Shown here: positions 1 through 7,124 of the stretch, piece after piece
Numbering within the stretch: position 1 is the first letter of the stretch
Layout: each line of letters begins with the position of its first letter
Assembly (NCBI GenBank): GCA_030526765.1
Contig: JAUNCB010000021.1
Span: 1-9,866, forward strand
DNA: 9,866 nucleotides
Origin: Bacillota bacterium
GTDB taxonomy: Bacteria > Bacillota > Clostridia > Lachnospirales > Anaerotignaceae
Reading direction: 5' to 3'
Program-made: the position numbers and the translations under genes
Notes under the pieces: generated by a model
Databases searched by the model: none
The model's input: the letters and a program-made list of their open reading frames with translations, nothing else
What the model was told of the DNA's origin: nothing

Positions 1-1
1 A

Positions 2-520
2 AATCAGGATATTCAGCTGAAGGTACAGCGTGTGGACGCAGACATTGACTCCCTGCAGGAAAAATCCGAGGGTGAAGATTCCGAAGCGAAAAAGCAGGCT
101 GCGGAATTTGAAGCAAACCAGATGCAGGAACTGTTCCGTGCTGCTGTTTCCAACGAAAAGCTGAATGTAAAACTGGAAGCACTGAAGGCGGAAAAGGTTT
201 CCGCCATGATGCTTCTTTCCGAAGAATCCAGACGTATGATGGAAATGATGGAAGCTTATGCAAACAACGAAGAATTCAAGGCAATGTTTGCAAATATGAA
301 GCCCGAAGAAACACTGGTGCTGAATAAAAACAACAAACTGGTAAAGGCTCTCCTCTCCATGAAGGATCAGGAAGAAAAGAAAGCGGATGCCGAACTGCTG
401 AGCCATCAGATCTATGACCTGGCACTGATGGGTCACAGACCTCTGAATTCTGATGAAATGACAGCATTCATTGACAGAAGCAATCTGATTCTGGAAAAAC
501 TGGCTGAGCTGGAAAACTGA
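2..520 (+). CDS. htpG: Molecular chaperone HtpG (Hsp90 family), C-terminal fragment
   Basis: This is the 3' end of an open frame that continues off the left edge; the frame is open from base 2, so the GTG at 32 is not a real start. About 172 residues are visible. They match the C-terminal dimerisation domain of bacterial Hsp90: a charged helical stretch, then ETLVLNKNNKLVKAL, then the terminal block SHQIYDLALMGHRPL followed by a helix containing FIDRSNLILEKLA, which is characteristic of clostridial HtpG. HtpG is a cytosolic ATP-dependent chaperone that works as a homodimer joined through this domain. The N-terminal ATPase (GHKL) and middle domains lie outside the window, so their integrity cannot be judged. 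The gene converges on rbgA and shares a bidirectional terminator with it. Identification is from recognised family sequence; confidence is high despite truncation. Confidence 0.93.
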   Translation, partial: NQDIQLKVQRVDADIDSLQEKSEGEDSEAKKQAAEFEANQMQELFRAAVSNEKLNVKLEALKAEKVSAMMLLSEESRRMMEMMEAYANNEEFKAMFANMKPEETLVLNKNNKLVKALLSMKDQEEKKADAELLSHQIYDLALMGHRPLNSDEMTAFIDRSNLILEKLAELEN

Positions 521-549
521 TTTTCTCAAAAATCAAACCAGAAAATGAC

Positions 550-591
550 AAAAGACCTGCGGCTGTAATCAACAGCTGACAGGTCTTTTTT
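550..591. terminator. Bidirectional intrinsic terminator between htpG and rbgA
   Basis: The arm AAAAGACCTG (550-559) pairs with CAGGTCTTTT (580-589), continued by C560-G578 and an inner stem of 562-566 with 572-576 (plus a G-T pair), around the loop 567-571; A579 is a single bulge. A T run (586-591) follows on the + strand, and the A run at 550-553 gives four U on the minus strand. It lies 30 bp after the htpG stop and just after the rbgA stop, so it can end both converging transcripts, more strongly in the htpG direction. Confidence 0.9.
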
Positions 592-598
592 GTGCACA

Positions 599-1546
599 TT
601 ATTTTTTCTTTTTGTTATAGACTCTTTTTCTTTCCTTATCCAGAAGGGCTTTTTCCGCTTCCCGTTCTGCTTTCTGTTCCAGCATCACGTCAATATCCTC
701 AGGAAGGTCCAGTGCGATCTTGCCCAGCTTGCCGCCCCGATATTCATCCATCATGATCTTCCCGGTACGCTCCAGATCAGGCTCATCGCCCTTCTTCTTA
801 AAACCGCGGGAAACAGCGATTTTTTCTAAAATCACATGAGGCTCTTCGATGGAATCGAATTCCACCTGATAGCGCTTGCGGATACAGTCAGGATCTCTTG
901 CTACCATGTGGTTGATAAATGCCAGCGCCATGTTTTCCGGATCCAGAATATCATCATTGATGGCACCGGTAAATGCCAGTTTCAGACCCACCTGCTGATC
1001 TTCAAATTTAGGCCAGAGGATACCGGGTGTATCCAGAAGCTCGAAATCCTTTTTCAGCTTGATCCACTGCTTGCCGCGGGTCACACCGGGCTTATCCCCC
1101 GTTTTGGCTGTTACCTTGCCTACATATTTATTGATAAATGTGGATTTGCCCACATTGGGAATACCCACGATCATGCTGCGGATAGGCACATTGATACGGC
1201 CTCTTGCCTTCAGCTTCTCGATTTTTTCTTTCATCAGCCCTCTGGCTGCCTCTGTCACCTCACCGAAGCCGCTGCCCTTCAGGGCATTGATACGGATCAC
1301 ACGGAAGCCCTGCTTTTCAAAGTATTCCTGCCAGATCTCTGTGGCTCTGTCATCTGCCAGATCGCATTTATTGAGCAGAATGATGCGATGCTTATTCTTT
1401 GCGATCGTATCCAGATCGGGGTTTTTGCTGCTGTAGGGAATCCGCGCGTCCACCAGTTCAATTACGATGTCCACCAGAGAGATATTTTCTTCCATCATCC
1501 TGCGGGTCTTTGTCATATGCCCGGGATACCACTGAATATGATTCAT
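599..1546 (-). CDS. rbgA: Ribosome biogenesis GTPase RbgA (YlqF)
   Basis: A 315-residue circularly permuted GTPase. The motifs occur in permuted order: G4 NKCD at 59-62, then G1 GIPNVGKS at 128-135, the G2 region PGVTRGKQ around 153-160, then G3 DTPG at 172-175. The N-terminal WYPGHM (6-11) carries the histidine (here H10) equivalent to the proposed catalytic His9 of the Bacillus subtilis protein. The C-terminal domain ends in a Lys/Arg-rich tail (about 294-315), somewhat longer than in B. subtilis. In the family, RbgA binds the immature 50S subunit (45S intermediate) and hydrolyses GTP during late assembly. The ATG at 1546 is preceded by a purine-rich AAGGGAAGAAGG. The gene follows lepB after 15 bp, so the two are probably co-transcribed. 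rnhB, a frequent next gene, is absent here; the transcript ends at the shared terminator. Confidence 0.96.
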   Translation of the reverse strand: MNHIQWYPGHMTKTRRMMEENISLVDIVIELVDARIPYSSKNPDLDTIAKNKHRIILLNKCDLADDRATEIWQEYFEKQGFRVIRINALKGSGFGEVTEAARGLMKEKIEKLKARGRINVPIRSMIVGIPNVGKSTFINKYVGKVTAKTGDKPGVTRGKQWIKLKKDFELLDTPGILWPKFEDQQVGLKLAFTGAINDDILDPENMALAFINHMVARDPDCIRKRYQVEFDSIEEPHVILEKIAVSRGFKKKGDEPDLERTGKIMMDEYRGGKLGKIALDLPEDIDVMLEQKAEREAEKALLDKERKRVYNKKKK

Positions 1547-1561
1547 AACCTTCTTCCCTTC

Positions 1562-2158
1562 TTATTCGATCGGACCAAAATCGCTGAAGGGATACAGTCG
1601 CAGTACCACCTCGCCCATCAGATCCTTTTTCTCTATGGCACCCACAGATTCTCTGCGGCTGTCCAGACTTTCATTTCTGTTATCACCCATTACAAAATAG
1701 CTGTTTTCGGGAACAACAAAGGGATAGGTGATATTTCCCATTGATGTCATCGGCTCTCTCAAAAAGGGTTCTTCCACCAGTTCCCCATTTCGATACAGAT
1801 TGCAGGAGCCTTTTCCATTATCCAGAATGACGATCACATCATTCGGAAGCCCGATCACACGCTTGATGATATTTTCATAACCGGAGCCCTCGTCCAGCTT
1901 ACAGATCACCACATCGCCATAATCCGGTGTACCGATGGAGGTGCTGAGCTTATTGATAAAAACCAGATCTCCATGATTAAAATTCGGCTCCATGGAAGAC
2001 CCTTTTACCAGCACTGTTCCGATGGTATTTCTCAGAATAACCACCATAACGATCAGCAAAACGATCTGTAACAGCAGCGGCATGGGCTTTTTTTCTTTTT
2101 TCCCCCTGCCTTCCTGCATTTCTTCTGTCATTTTTTCTTCCAAAGACTTTTCCTCCAT
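1562..2158 (-). CDS. lepB: Signal peptidase I
   Basis: A 198-residue type I signal peptidase that cleaves signal peptides from exported proteins at the outer face of the membrane. A charged cytoplasmic N-terminus (1-25) precedes one membrane segment (about 28-45). The catalytic serine is S55 in the GSSMEP box and the general-base lysine is K99 in IIKRVIGLPND; the late conserved box GDNRNESLDSR is at 158-168. This is the usual Gram-positive layout with a short catalytic domain. The start is the ATG at 2158, which has AAAGGAGG about 8 bases upstream. A longer open frame begins at 2221, but that start lies inside the rplS terminator hairpin and has no ribosome binding site. lepB is followed by rbgA after 15 bp. 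I see no convincing promoter between the rplS terminator and lepB, so transcription may depend on readthrough from rplS. Confidence 0.96.
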   Translation of the reverse strand: MEEKSLEEKMTEEMQEGRGKKEKKPMPLLLQIVLLIVMVVILRNTIGTVLVKGSSMEPNFNHGDLVFINKLSTSIGTPDYGDVVICKLDEGSGYENIIKRVIGLPNDVIVILDNGKGSCNLYRNGELVEEPFLREPMTSMGNITYPFVVPENSYFVMGDNRNESLDSRRESVGAIEKKDLMGEVVLRLYPFSDFGPIE

Positions 2159-2194
2159 GCGGCATCCTCCTTTCTCAGTATGCACCGCAAAACG

Positions 2195-2235
2195 AAAAAA
2201 GTCTCGATGAAACTGGTTCATCGAGACCGCTTTTT
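2195..2235 (-). terminator. Intrinsic terminator downstream of rplS
   Basis: A perfect 11-bp stem, GTCTCGATGAA (2201-2211) with TTCATCGAGAC (2217-2227), has a 5-base loop. On the minus strand a run of six U (2195-2200) follows, so it should end the rplS transcript. On the + strand the stem is followed, after two bases, by TTTTT. It separates rplS from lepB and covers the spurious upstream start of the lepB frame. Confidence 0.93.
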
Positions 2236-2251
2236 CTCATTTCCGTGCTGA

Positions 2252-2596
2252 TTATCTCAGTACTTCTTTAACCTTAGCTGCTTTACCAACCTTGTCTCTC
2301 AGGTAGAACAGTTTCGCACGTCTTACGATACCGCGTCTAACAACTTCGATACGGTCGATTCTGGGAGAGTGAACAGGCCATGTTCTTTCAACGCCAACGC
2401 CGGAAGCGATACGTCTTACTGTGAATGTTTCTCTCAGACCGCCGCCCTGTCTTTTCAGAACAACGCCTTCAAACATCTGCAGTCTTTCTCTTGTACCTTC
2501 TACTACTTTAGCGTAAACACGTACTGTGTCGCCTACGTTAAAAGGTGTTACTTCGCTTTTCAGCTGTTCTTTTTCCAGTTCTCTGATGATATCCAT
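2252..2596 (-). CDS. rplS: 50S ribosomal protein L19
   Basis: A 114-residue protein matching bacterial L19 along its whole length (E. coli L19 is about 115 residues). It begins [13 protein letters not shown], with the conserved [20 protein letters not shown] region at about 21-40, then [28 protein letters not shown] and the C-terminal [11 protein letters not shown]19 sits at the 30S-50S interface of the ribosome. The start is the ATG at 2596, preceded by AAGGAGG; the open frame extends to 2674, but that point coincides with the predicted transcription start and no ribosome binding site is there. The gene has its own promoter and its own terminator, so it looks monocistronic. In many Firmicutes it is the last gene of an rpsP-rimM-trmD-rplS cluster; here the upstream neighbour is an unrelated permease. 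Confidence 0.97.
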   Translation of the reverse strand: MDIIRELEKEQLKSEVTPFNVGDTVRVYAKVVEGTRERLQMFEGVVLKRQGGGLRETFTVRRIASGVGVERTWPVHSPRIDRIEVVRRGIVRRAKLFYLRDKVGKAAKVKEVLR

Positions 2597-2620
2597 TGTT
2601 ATATCCTCCTTATACACCAT

Positions 2621-2663
2621 AGACGTTCTTGCCATGCCCCTTTGGCACTGTATTGGACCGTCC
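2621..2663 (-). promoter_or_regulatory. Candidate L19 (rplS) autoregulatory leader RNA
   Basis: Between the promoter and the rplS ribosome binding site the RNA can form an outer stem GGACG (2663-2659) with CGTCT (2625-2621, one G-U), enclosing a hairpin GTGCC (2648-2644) / GGCAT (2638-2634) with loop AAAGG. Structured leaders through which L19 represses its own mRNA are known in Bacilli and Clostridia. The position and compact two-stem shape fit, but I have matched it by position and fold, not to the published consensus. Confidence 0.45.
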
Positions 2664-2679
2664 GTAATCAACATGAAAA

Positions 2680-2708
2680 ATTATACCACGTCAACCAGCG
2701 TATTGCAA
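2680..2708 (-). promoter_or_regulatory. Vegetative promoter of rplS
   Basis: On the minus strand, TTGCAA (2708-2703) is followed after exactly 17 bases by TATAAT (2685-2680). This is a near-consensus housekeeping sigma promoter. The predicted start is near 2673, giving a leader of about 77 nt that holds the candidate L19 structure and the ribosome binding site. Confidence 0.88.
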
Positions 2709-2748
2709 GGACTTTTTCGCTGAAAAACAAGGATTTTTTCGCATATTT

Positions 2749-3690
2749 TCAGTACAGAACACCCGACAGCCACACACAGACAGGCATGGTCAGCATGGAG
2801 AGAAAAGTGGTCCAAAGCACAATATCGGAAGACATCTTTTCCCCATATCCATACTGCTCCACCATCATTGGAACAACAATGGCAGACGGCAGCGCCATGG
2901 AAAGCAGGAAAACAGACTGTACCAGCTCCATTCCCTCCGGAAGCAGGAGCAGCACCACCGCCGCCAGCCCCGGCATCAGAATCATCTTCAGCACACTGAA
3001 TTCCAGTGCCGTCTTTTCCTTAAACAGACTGGAAATACCGCTGTCCCCCGCCAATGCGCCGATATAGATCAGCGACAGAGGCGTTGCCAGATCTCCCAGT
3101 TTCTTCAAAAATCCCATGATCGGTTGGGGCAGTGCCCCTGTTACATGGGTCAATGCCATCGCCAGACCAATGAAAACAGACAGGCAGTTGGGATTCAGTA
3201 AAACCTTTTTCACTGTTTTTACTGCATCCATTCCTCCGCCGATTTTTTTATTTTCAATCACACAGACCCCATAGATCCAAAGATACAGATTCAGGGAAAG
3301 CACCCCGGCGGACATATACAGAACCCCGCTGTTTCCAAAGAAGATCTGTGTTACAGGCAGTCCGATAAAGCCTGTATTTACAGATGCCACCGTAATATCC
3401 AGCATGGGATGCAGGCGGGGATCCAGCTTTCTGAAGCGGGCGTACAACCGCACCAAAAGCCCGAATAAAATCATAACAACAATCTGCGCCGCCGCCATCA
3501 GCAGAAAAACGACCAGCACTCTGTCATCGACCGAAAGGGTGGAAATCGTTGCGACCAGCATCGCCGGAATCATCACATGCATGACCATGCTGCCCATATT
3601 TTTATTGGTTTCTCTGTTCAGCCATCCCTTTTTATTGCAGTAATACCCTACAATGATCAGCGCAAACAGCAGAAAAAACTGTCCGTACAT
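2749..3690 (-). CDS. AEC-family (auxin efflux carrier-like) permease
   Basis: A 313-residue, very hydrophobic protein with about ten predicted membrane segments, the usual size and layout of the AEC family (Mem_trans). Family landmarks include the early segment FALIIVGYYCNKKGWL (9-24), the segment with VNTGFIGLPVTQIFFGN (104-120) whose Asn and Pro break the helix, LLNPNCLSVFIGL (164-176), ATPLSLIYIGALAG (202-215), and the second broken helix MALPSAIVVP (265-274). Bacterial members transport small carboxylates such as malate, or amino-acid derivatives; the substrate cannot be read from sequence, and a plant-hormone role is not implied. The ATG at 3690 follows GGAGAGGAG. No promoter was found in the 142-bp gap after apt, so it may be read through from recJ-apt past a hairpin at 3767-3796. 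Only 40 bp separate its stop from the rplS -35 box. Confidence 0.92.
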   Translation of the reverse strand: MYGQFFLLFALIIVGYYCNKKGWLNRETNKNMGSMVMHVMIPAMLVATISTLSVDDRVLVVFLLMAAAQIVVMILFGLLVRLYARFRKLDPRLHPMLDITVASVNTGFIGLPVTQIFFGNSGVLYMSAGVLSLNLYLWIYGVCVIENKKIGGGMDAVKTVKKVLLNPNCLSVFIGLAMALTHVTGALPQPIMGFLKKLGDLATPLSLIYIGALAGDSGISSLFKEKTALEFSVLKMILMPGLAAVVLLLLPEGMELVQSVFLLSMALPSAIVVPMMVEQYGYGEKMSSDIVLWTTFLSMLTMPVCVWLSGVLY

Positions 3691-3766
3691 ATTTCACTCC
3701 TCTCCGAAACGCCATTGCAAAAGGCAATCCATCTGTTTTTCTTCCGCAATGCTTCCAGAAAATGCA

Positions 3767-3796
3767 AGCAGAGAACCCGGTGACAGATCCTCTGCT
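3767..3796. terminator. Hairpin between apt and the AEC permease gene
   Basis: As minus-strand RNA, 3796-3786 pairs with 3777-3767 in an 11-bp stem (two G-U pairs) around an 8-base loop. A run of five T follows it only on the + strand (3796-3800), opposite to the genes; in the direction of apt the downstream sequence is the weaker TTGCATTTTC. It may act as a leaky terminator or mRNA end point after apt, rather than a full stop. Confidence 0.5.
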
Positions 3797-3832
3797 TTTT
3801 CCTATTTTCTCCGTTATCCTGTTCTTTATTCC

Positions 3833-4348
3833 TTAATAGTGGATCACAGACTCGATCTGATAGCCGGGCAGAACCGCTCTGCCGTTCAGGAAATCCAGTT
3901 CAATCAGAAATACCATTGCAGCAACCTCTGCACCCATTTCCTCTACCATTTCTACGATCGCCTTTGCTGTGCCGCCTGTTGCCAGAAGGTCATCCACGAT
4001 CACGACCTTCATGCCGGGCTGGATCGCATCCTTATGGATTTCGATGGTTGCTGTACCATATTCCAGTGCATATTCCTTGCTGATCACCTCAGCAGGGAGT
4101 TTGCCTTTTTTGCGCACAGGAACAAAGCCCTTGCCAACGTTATATGCTACAGGCATACCGAAAATAAAGCCTCTGGATTCGGGACCAAGCACCATATCAA
4201 AGGAAACGCCTTCCAGTTTTTTTGTCATTTCATCGATGGATGCCTTCATGCCCTCTGCATCCTTCAGCAATGTTGTAATGTCGCGGAAGATCACGCCTTC
4301 CTCGGGGAAATTCTCAATCGATCTGATTTTGCTTTTCAAATATTCCAT
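3833..4348 (-). CDS. apt: Adenine phosphoribosyltransferase
   Basis: A 171-residue cytosolic enzyme that converts adenine and PRPP to AMP and pyrophosphate (purine salvage). The N-terminus carries the family block SIENFPEEGVIFRDITTLL (10-28). LGPESRGFIFG (54-64) and VPVRKKGKLPAE (76-87) form the adenine pocket and flexible loop. The PRPP-binding motif VVIVDDLLATGGTA is at 115-128, with the acidic pair D119-D120. Length is normal. The ATG at 4348 has AAGGAGG 8-9 bases upstream; the frame continues to 4372 without a better start. The recJ stop codon (4364-4362) overlaps the edge of this ribosome binding site, only 13 bp separate the two genes, and they are surely co-transcribed. recJ-apt is a common clostridial order; relA/rsh, which often comes next, is absent here. 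Confidence 0.97.
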   Translation of the reverse strand: MEYLKSKIRSIENFPEEGVIFRDITTLLKDAEGMKASIDEMTKKLEGVSFDMVLGPESRGFIFGMPVAYNVGKGFVPVRKKGKLPAEVISKEYALEYGTATIEIHKDAIQPGMKVVIVDDLLATGGTAKAIVEMVEEMGAEVAAMVFLIELDFLNGRAVLPGYQIESVIHY

Positions 4349-4361
4349 AGTATAATCCTCC

Positions 4362-6137
4362 TTAAACCGCAAACCGAAAATCCTTAATCAGAAGCTGCAC
4401 ACGGCTCCTGCCGTTATATGTATTCACGTCCAGACTGTAAACGATGTCCCACAGTCGGGGCAGATTGCCACTTTGTATCATTTTATCACATTCTTCTTCC
4501 GGATACAATTCTTTCAGCATATTCTTCAGCTGTTCGTAACCGTCAAAGGAAATCGCCGAATGTCGGATACCGCTTTTCGGCTCGGATAAAGTCAGCCGCA
4601 GATAGTTCTGCCCTCTTCCGATCAGATCCAGCCTGTCCACATGAATCCCTTTGGAGCCAAACAGTGGAGAAGGATTCCCCTTCCCAAAGGGTGTCAGACT
4701 CTTGATCTCCTTCGCCAGCGAAAGATCGATCTCCGAAAAGGAAAGTGCCTTATCCAGCCGCAGAAGCGGGATCATCTCCGCCTCCGTCAGCCTGCACTGT
4801 GCATTCAGCCGCTGCCGCAGCAGAGGGATATTTTCTACAGGAAGAGATAAACCCGCCGCCATGGCATGTCCGCCAAAACGACTGAACAGATCTCTGTTTT
4901 CAAACAGCGCCTCAAAAATATGATACCCCTCGATGCTCCTGCCTGAGCCCTTGGCTCCATCCTCGCCCCCCGTGATCAGGATGGTGGGATGATAATACTT
5001 ATCCTTGATTCGGCCTGCCACGATACCCGCAATGCTTTCATGGATCATAGGATCGTAGAGCACCAGCACCTTATCCTGCAGAGCGCCCTCCGCCTGAAGG
5101 GCATCATCCGCCCGCAGGGCAGCCTCCTCCGTCAGCCGTTTTCGTTCCTCGTTCATCTCCGTCAGCTGCTTCGCCCGTTTCCTTGCCTCTGTCTCATCCT
5201 CTGTGCAGAACATCTCCACCGCCAGCCTGCTGCTCTCCAGCCGCCCTGCCGCATTGATGCATGGCCCGATCACAAAGCCGATATGATAATCTGTGATCGT
5301 TTTTTGAGAAAGTCCCGCCTCCTCTATCAGGACACGGAGACCTGTATTTTCCGTTTTCTGAATTTCTTCCAGCCCTTTTTTTACGATAGCACGGTTTTCC
5401 CCCACCAGATCCACAATATCGCAGATGGTTGCGATTGCCGCAAAGGATACCAGCTGCTTTTCCAGCCTTTCATCCTGTATGCCGCATTCCTGCAGCAGCA
5501 GCCCTGCAAATTTATAGGATAGCCCGCCTGCACACATATGCTTAAACCCATAGGGACAGTCCTTCTGTTTGGGGTCAATGATAGCATCCGCCTCGGGCAG
5601 AATATCCTTTCTTTCTTCTCCAACCCCCGTAAAACCCGGTTCATGGTGATCCAGAATCACCACCGTCATTCCCTTTTCTCCGGCATAGGCACTTTCCTGC
5701 AGTGCGGAAATACCGTTATCACAGGTAAAAAGCACTTCTGTTCCCTCTGCTGAAAGGTCTTCCACTGCCCGCAGATTCAGCCCGTAGCCTTCCTTCTGTC
5801 TGTGGGGCAGATAAAAGGACACCTTTCCCCCGCAGCGCAGGATCGTCAGATATAAAATGGTGGTGCTTGAAACACCATCCACATCGTAATCTCCGTATAC
5901 TGTGATTTTCTTTCCCTGTCGGATCGCCTCCGCAATCAGAGAAACCCCTTTCAAAAGATCCTTCATGGTTGCAGGATCACCAAAGGCATCCTCTCCGCCA
6001 AAAAGAAACTCCCTCGCCTCTTTGCGGGAATGCATTCCTCGATTGGCAAGCACTGTCGCTGTTGCCTGACGGATCCCCAGCTCCTGTGCCATCACAGCCG
6101 TATTTACTTTTGTTTGTTTCAGAAGCCAGCGTTTCAT
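4362..6137 (-). CDS. recJ: Single-stranded-DNA-specific exonuclease RecJ
   Basis: A 591-residue 5'-3' single-strand exonuclease of the DHH phosphoesterase family, acting in recombination and mismatch or base-excision repair. Visible motifs: I, YGDYDVDGVSS (81-91); II, CDNGIS (139-144); III, DHH (163-165); the later motif GPCINAAGRLES (291-302); then the DHHA1 domain with SGRS (398-401) and GGHAMAAG (422-429). The C-terminal OB-like part continues to the end, so the gene looks intact. The ATG at 6137 follows AGAAAGGGGATTTGAG, which contains the ribosome binding site; the open frame extends to 6185 but has no better start. A small low-complexity stretch, EAALRADDALQAEGALQDK (about 338-356), looks like an alanine-rich linker expansion. 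It lies after the secF terminator with a possible own promoter, and runs directly into apt. Confidence 0.96.
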   Translation of the reverse strand: MKRWLLKQTKVNTAVMAQELGIRQATATVLANRGMHSRKEAREFLFGGEDAFGDPATMKDLLKGVSLIAEAIRQGKKITVYGDYDVDGVSSTTILYLTILRCGGKVSFYLPHRQKEGYGLNLRAVEDLSAEGTEVLFTCDNGISALQESAYAGEKGMTVVILDHHEPGFTGVGEERKDILPEADAIIDPKQKDCPYGFKHMCAGGLSYKFAGLLLQECGIQDERLEKQLVSFAAIATICDIVDLVGENRAIVKKGLEEIQKTENTGLRVLIEEAGLSQKTITDYHIGFVIGPCINAAGRLESSRLAVEMFCTEDETEARKRAKQLTEMNEERKRLTEEAALRADDALQAEGALQDKVLVLYDPMIHESIAGIVAGRIKDKYYHPTILITGGEDGAKGSGRSIEGYHIFEALFENRDLFSRFGGHAMAAGLSLPVENIPLLRQRLNAQCRLTEAEMIPLLRLDKALSFSEIDLSLAKEIKSLTPFGKGNPSPLFGSKGIHVDRLDLIGRGQNYLRLTLSEPKSGIRHSAISFDGYEQLKNMLKELYPEEECDKMIQSGNLPRLWDIVYSLDVNTYNGRSRVQLLIKDFRFAV

Positions 6138-6161
6138 CTCAAATCCCCTTTCTGTTATTTC

Positions 6162-6170
6162 ATCATACCA
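6162..6170 (-). promoter_or_regulatory. Possible extended -10 promoter for recJ-apt
   Basis: On the minus strand TGGTATGAT (6170-6162) fits an extended -10 element (TGn before a TATAAT-like hexamer). The -35 position falls in the T run of the secF terminator and is poor. Predicted start is near 6155, about 18 nt before the recJ ATG. It is supported mainly by the need for a promoter after the strong secF terminator. Confidence 0.4.
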
Positions 6171-6183
6171 TATTTCCTCCCCC

Positions 6184-6227
6184 AAAAAAAGAGAGTGAAA
6201 AAACGAACTGCCGTTTTTTCACTCTCT
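6184..6227 (-). terminator. Intrinsic terminator downstream of secF
   Basis: A perfect 16-bp inverted repeat (6190-6205 with 6212-6227) has a 6-base loop, starts 6 bp after the secF stop, and is followed on the minus strand by seven U (6190-6184). Very strong. It divides secD-secF from recJ-apt. Confidence 0.93.
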
Positions 6228-6233
6228 GTCCTT

Positions 6234-7112
6234 TTATTCTCTCGTTGCCTTCGGCATCAGCGTAAACCAGATCGGTCCGGAAATACAGATGGAGGAATAT
6301 GCCCCCGCAATGATCCCGATCATCATGGGCAGCGCAAACTCCTTGATGGAGGGCACGCCAAACACATAGATCGCACCAATGGTAAACAATGTGGTCAGAG
6401 AGGTATGGATGGAACGGGCAAGGGTCTGCCCTATGCTTTTGTTGATCCGCTCTGCCATCTCATAGGATTTAAAATTCCCCTTATTTTCTCGGATTCGATC
6501 GAAAATAACAATGGTAGAATTTACAGAATATCCGAGGATCGTCAGCAGCACTGCTATAAATCCGTTATTGACGGGAATGCGTAACAGCGCATAGGCAGCC
6601 AATACAACCAGCACATCATGAAGCAGGGCGATGATGGCACTGCCGCCTGCACGAATATCCCGAAAGCGGACAGAAATATACAGAAGCATGGCAATCCCTG
6701 CGATGGTTGTAGCCTGAAGGGCTGCCTGCTGCATTTCCTTGCTGACGGTTCCGCTGATATCATTGCTTTCCACCAGCTCTGCATAGGGATAGGCCTGCCA
6801 GATGGTATTGAGCAGGTTCATTCTGGTCTGACTGTCCACAGACTGCATCTTGATCTCTGCCGTATTGGTCCCCAGCACCTGCTGGATCTGCGGGCTTGTC
6901 TGCCCTGTCACCTCACGAATGATTGCCTCCAGTTCTGCTGTTTCATAATCTTCTCCCAGATCGATCTCCATGGAGGTACCGCCGGTAAATTCCACATCCC
7001 AGTTGAACACACCGCTGCCATTCTGATAATGGAACAGCATCGCCCCAAAGCCTACTGCTATGATCAGCAGGGAAAGGAGAAAAAATTTCTTTCTGTTTTC
7101 AATGATCTTCAT
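6234..7112 (-). CDS. secF: Protein translocase subunit SecF
   Basis: A 292-residue membrane subunit that, with SecD, uses the proton gradient to pull translocating proteins through SecYEG. The first membrane segment (about 10-27) is followed by the family motif VEFTGGT (40-46) and an extracytoplasmic domain to about residue 125. Five more segments follow, with LLHD (163-166) in segment 4 and GYSVNSTIVIFDRIREN (194-210) between segments 4 and 5. Length is typical for a stand-alone SecF. The ATG at 7112 follows AAGGGGGTGGGG, and the secD stop lies 12 bp upstream, so the pair is co-transcribed and probably made in equal amounts. The gene ends 6 bp before a strong terminator. In B. subtilis the two proteins are fused as SecDF; here they are separate, as in many Clostridia. 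Confidence 0.96.
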   Translation of the reverse strand: MKIIENRKKFFLLSLLIIAVGFGAMLFHYQNGSGVFNWDVEFTGGTSMEIDLGEDYETAELEAIIREVTGQTSPQIQQVLGTNTAEIKMQSVDSQTRMNLLNTIWQAYPYAELVESNDISGTVSKEMQQAALQATTIAGIAMLLYISVRFRDIRAGGSAIIALLHDVLVVLAAYALLRIPVNNGFIAVLLTILGYSVNSTIVIFDRIRENKGNFKSYEMAERINKSIGQTLARSIHTSLTTLFTIGAIYVFGVPSIKEFALPMMIGIIAGAYSSICISGPIWFTLMPKATRE

Positions 7113-7124
7113 TTCCCCACCCCC

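Noticed and set aside
836..1744. 302-codon open frame on the + strand
   Set aside because: Antisense to rbgA and the end of lepB, with no ribosome binding site or recognisable domain.
2717..2749. Weak AT-rich inverted repeat CTGAAAA...TTTTCAG after the permease gene
   Set aside because: The stem is nearly all A-T, the loop is long and no U-run follows on the minus strand, so it is not called as a terminator.
5050..5130. Possible tandem repeat in recJ (alanine/leucine-rich codons 338-356)
   Set aside because: The DNA shows only short similar GCAG/GGGC words, with no exact repeat unit; most likely a normal variable linker.
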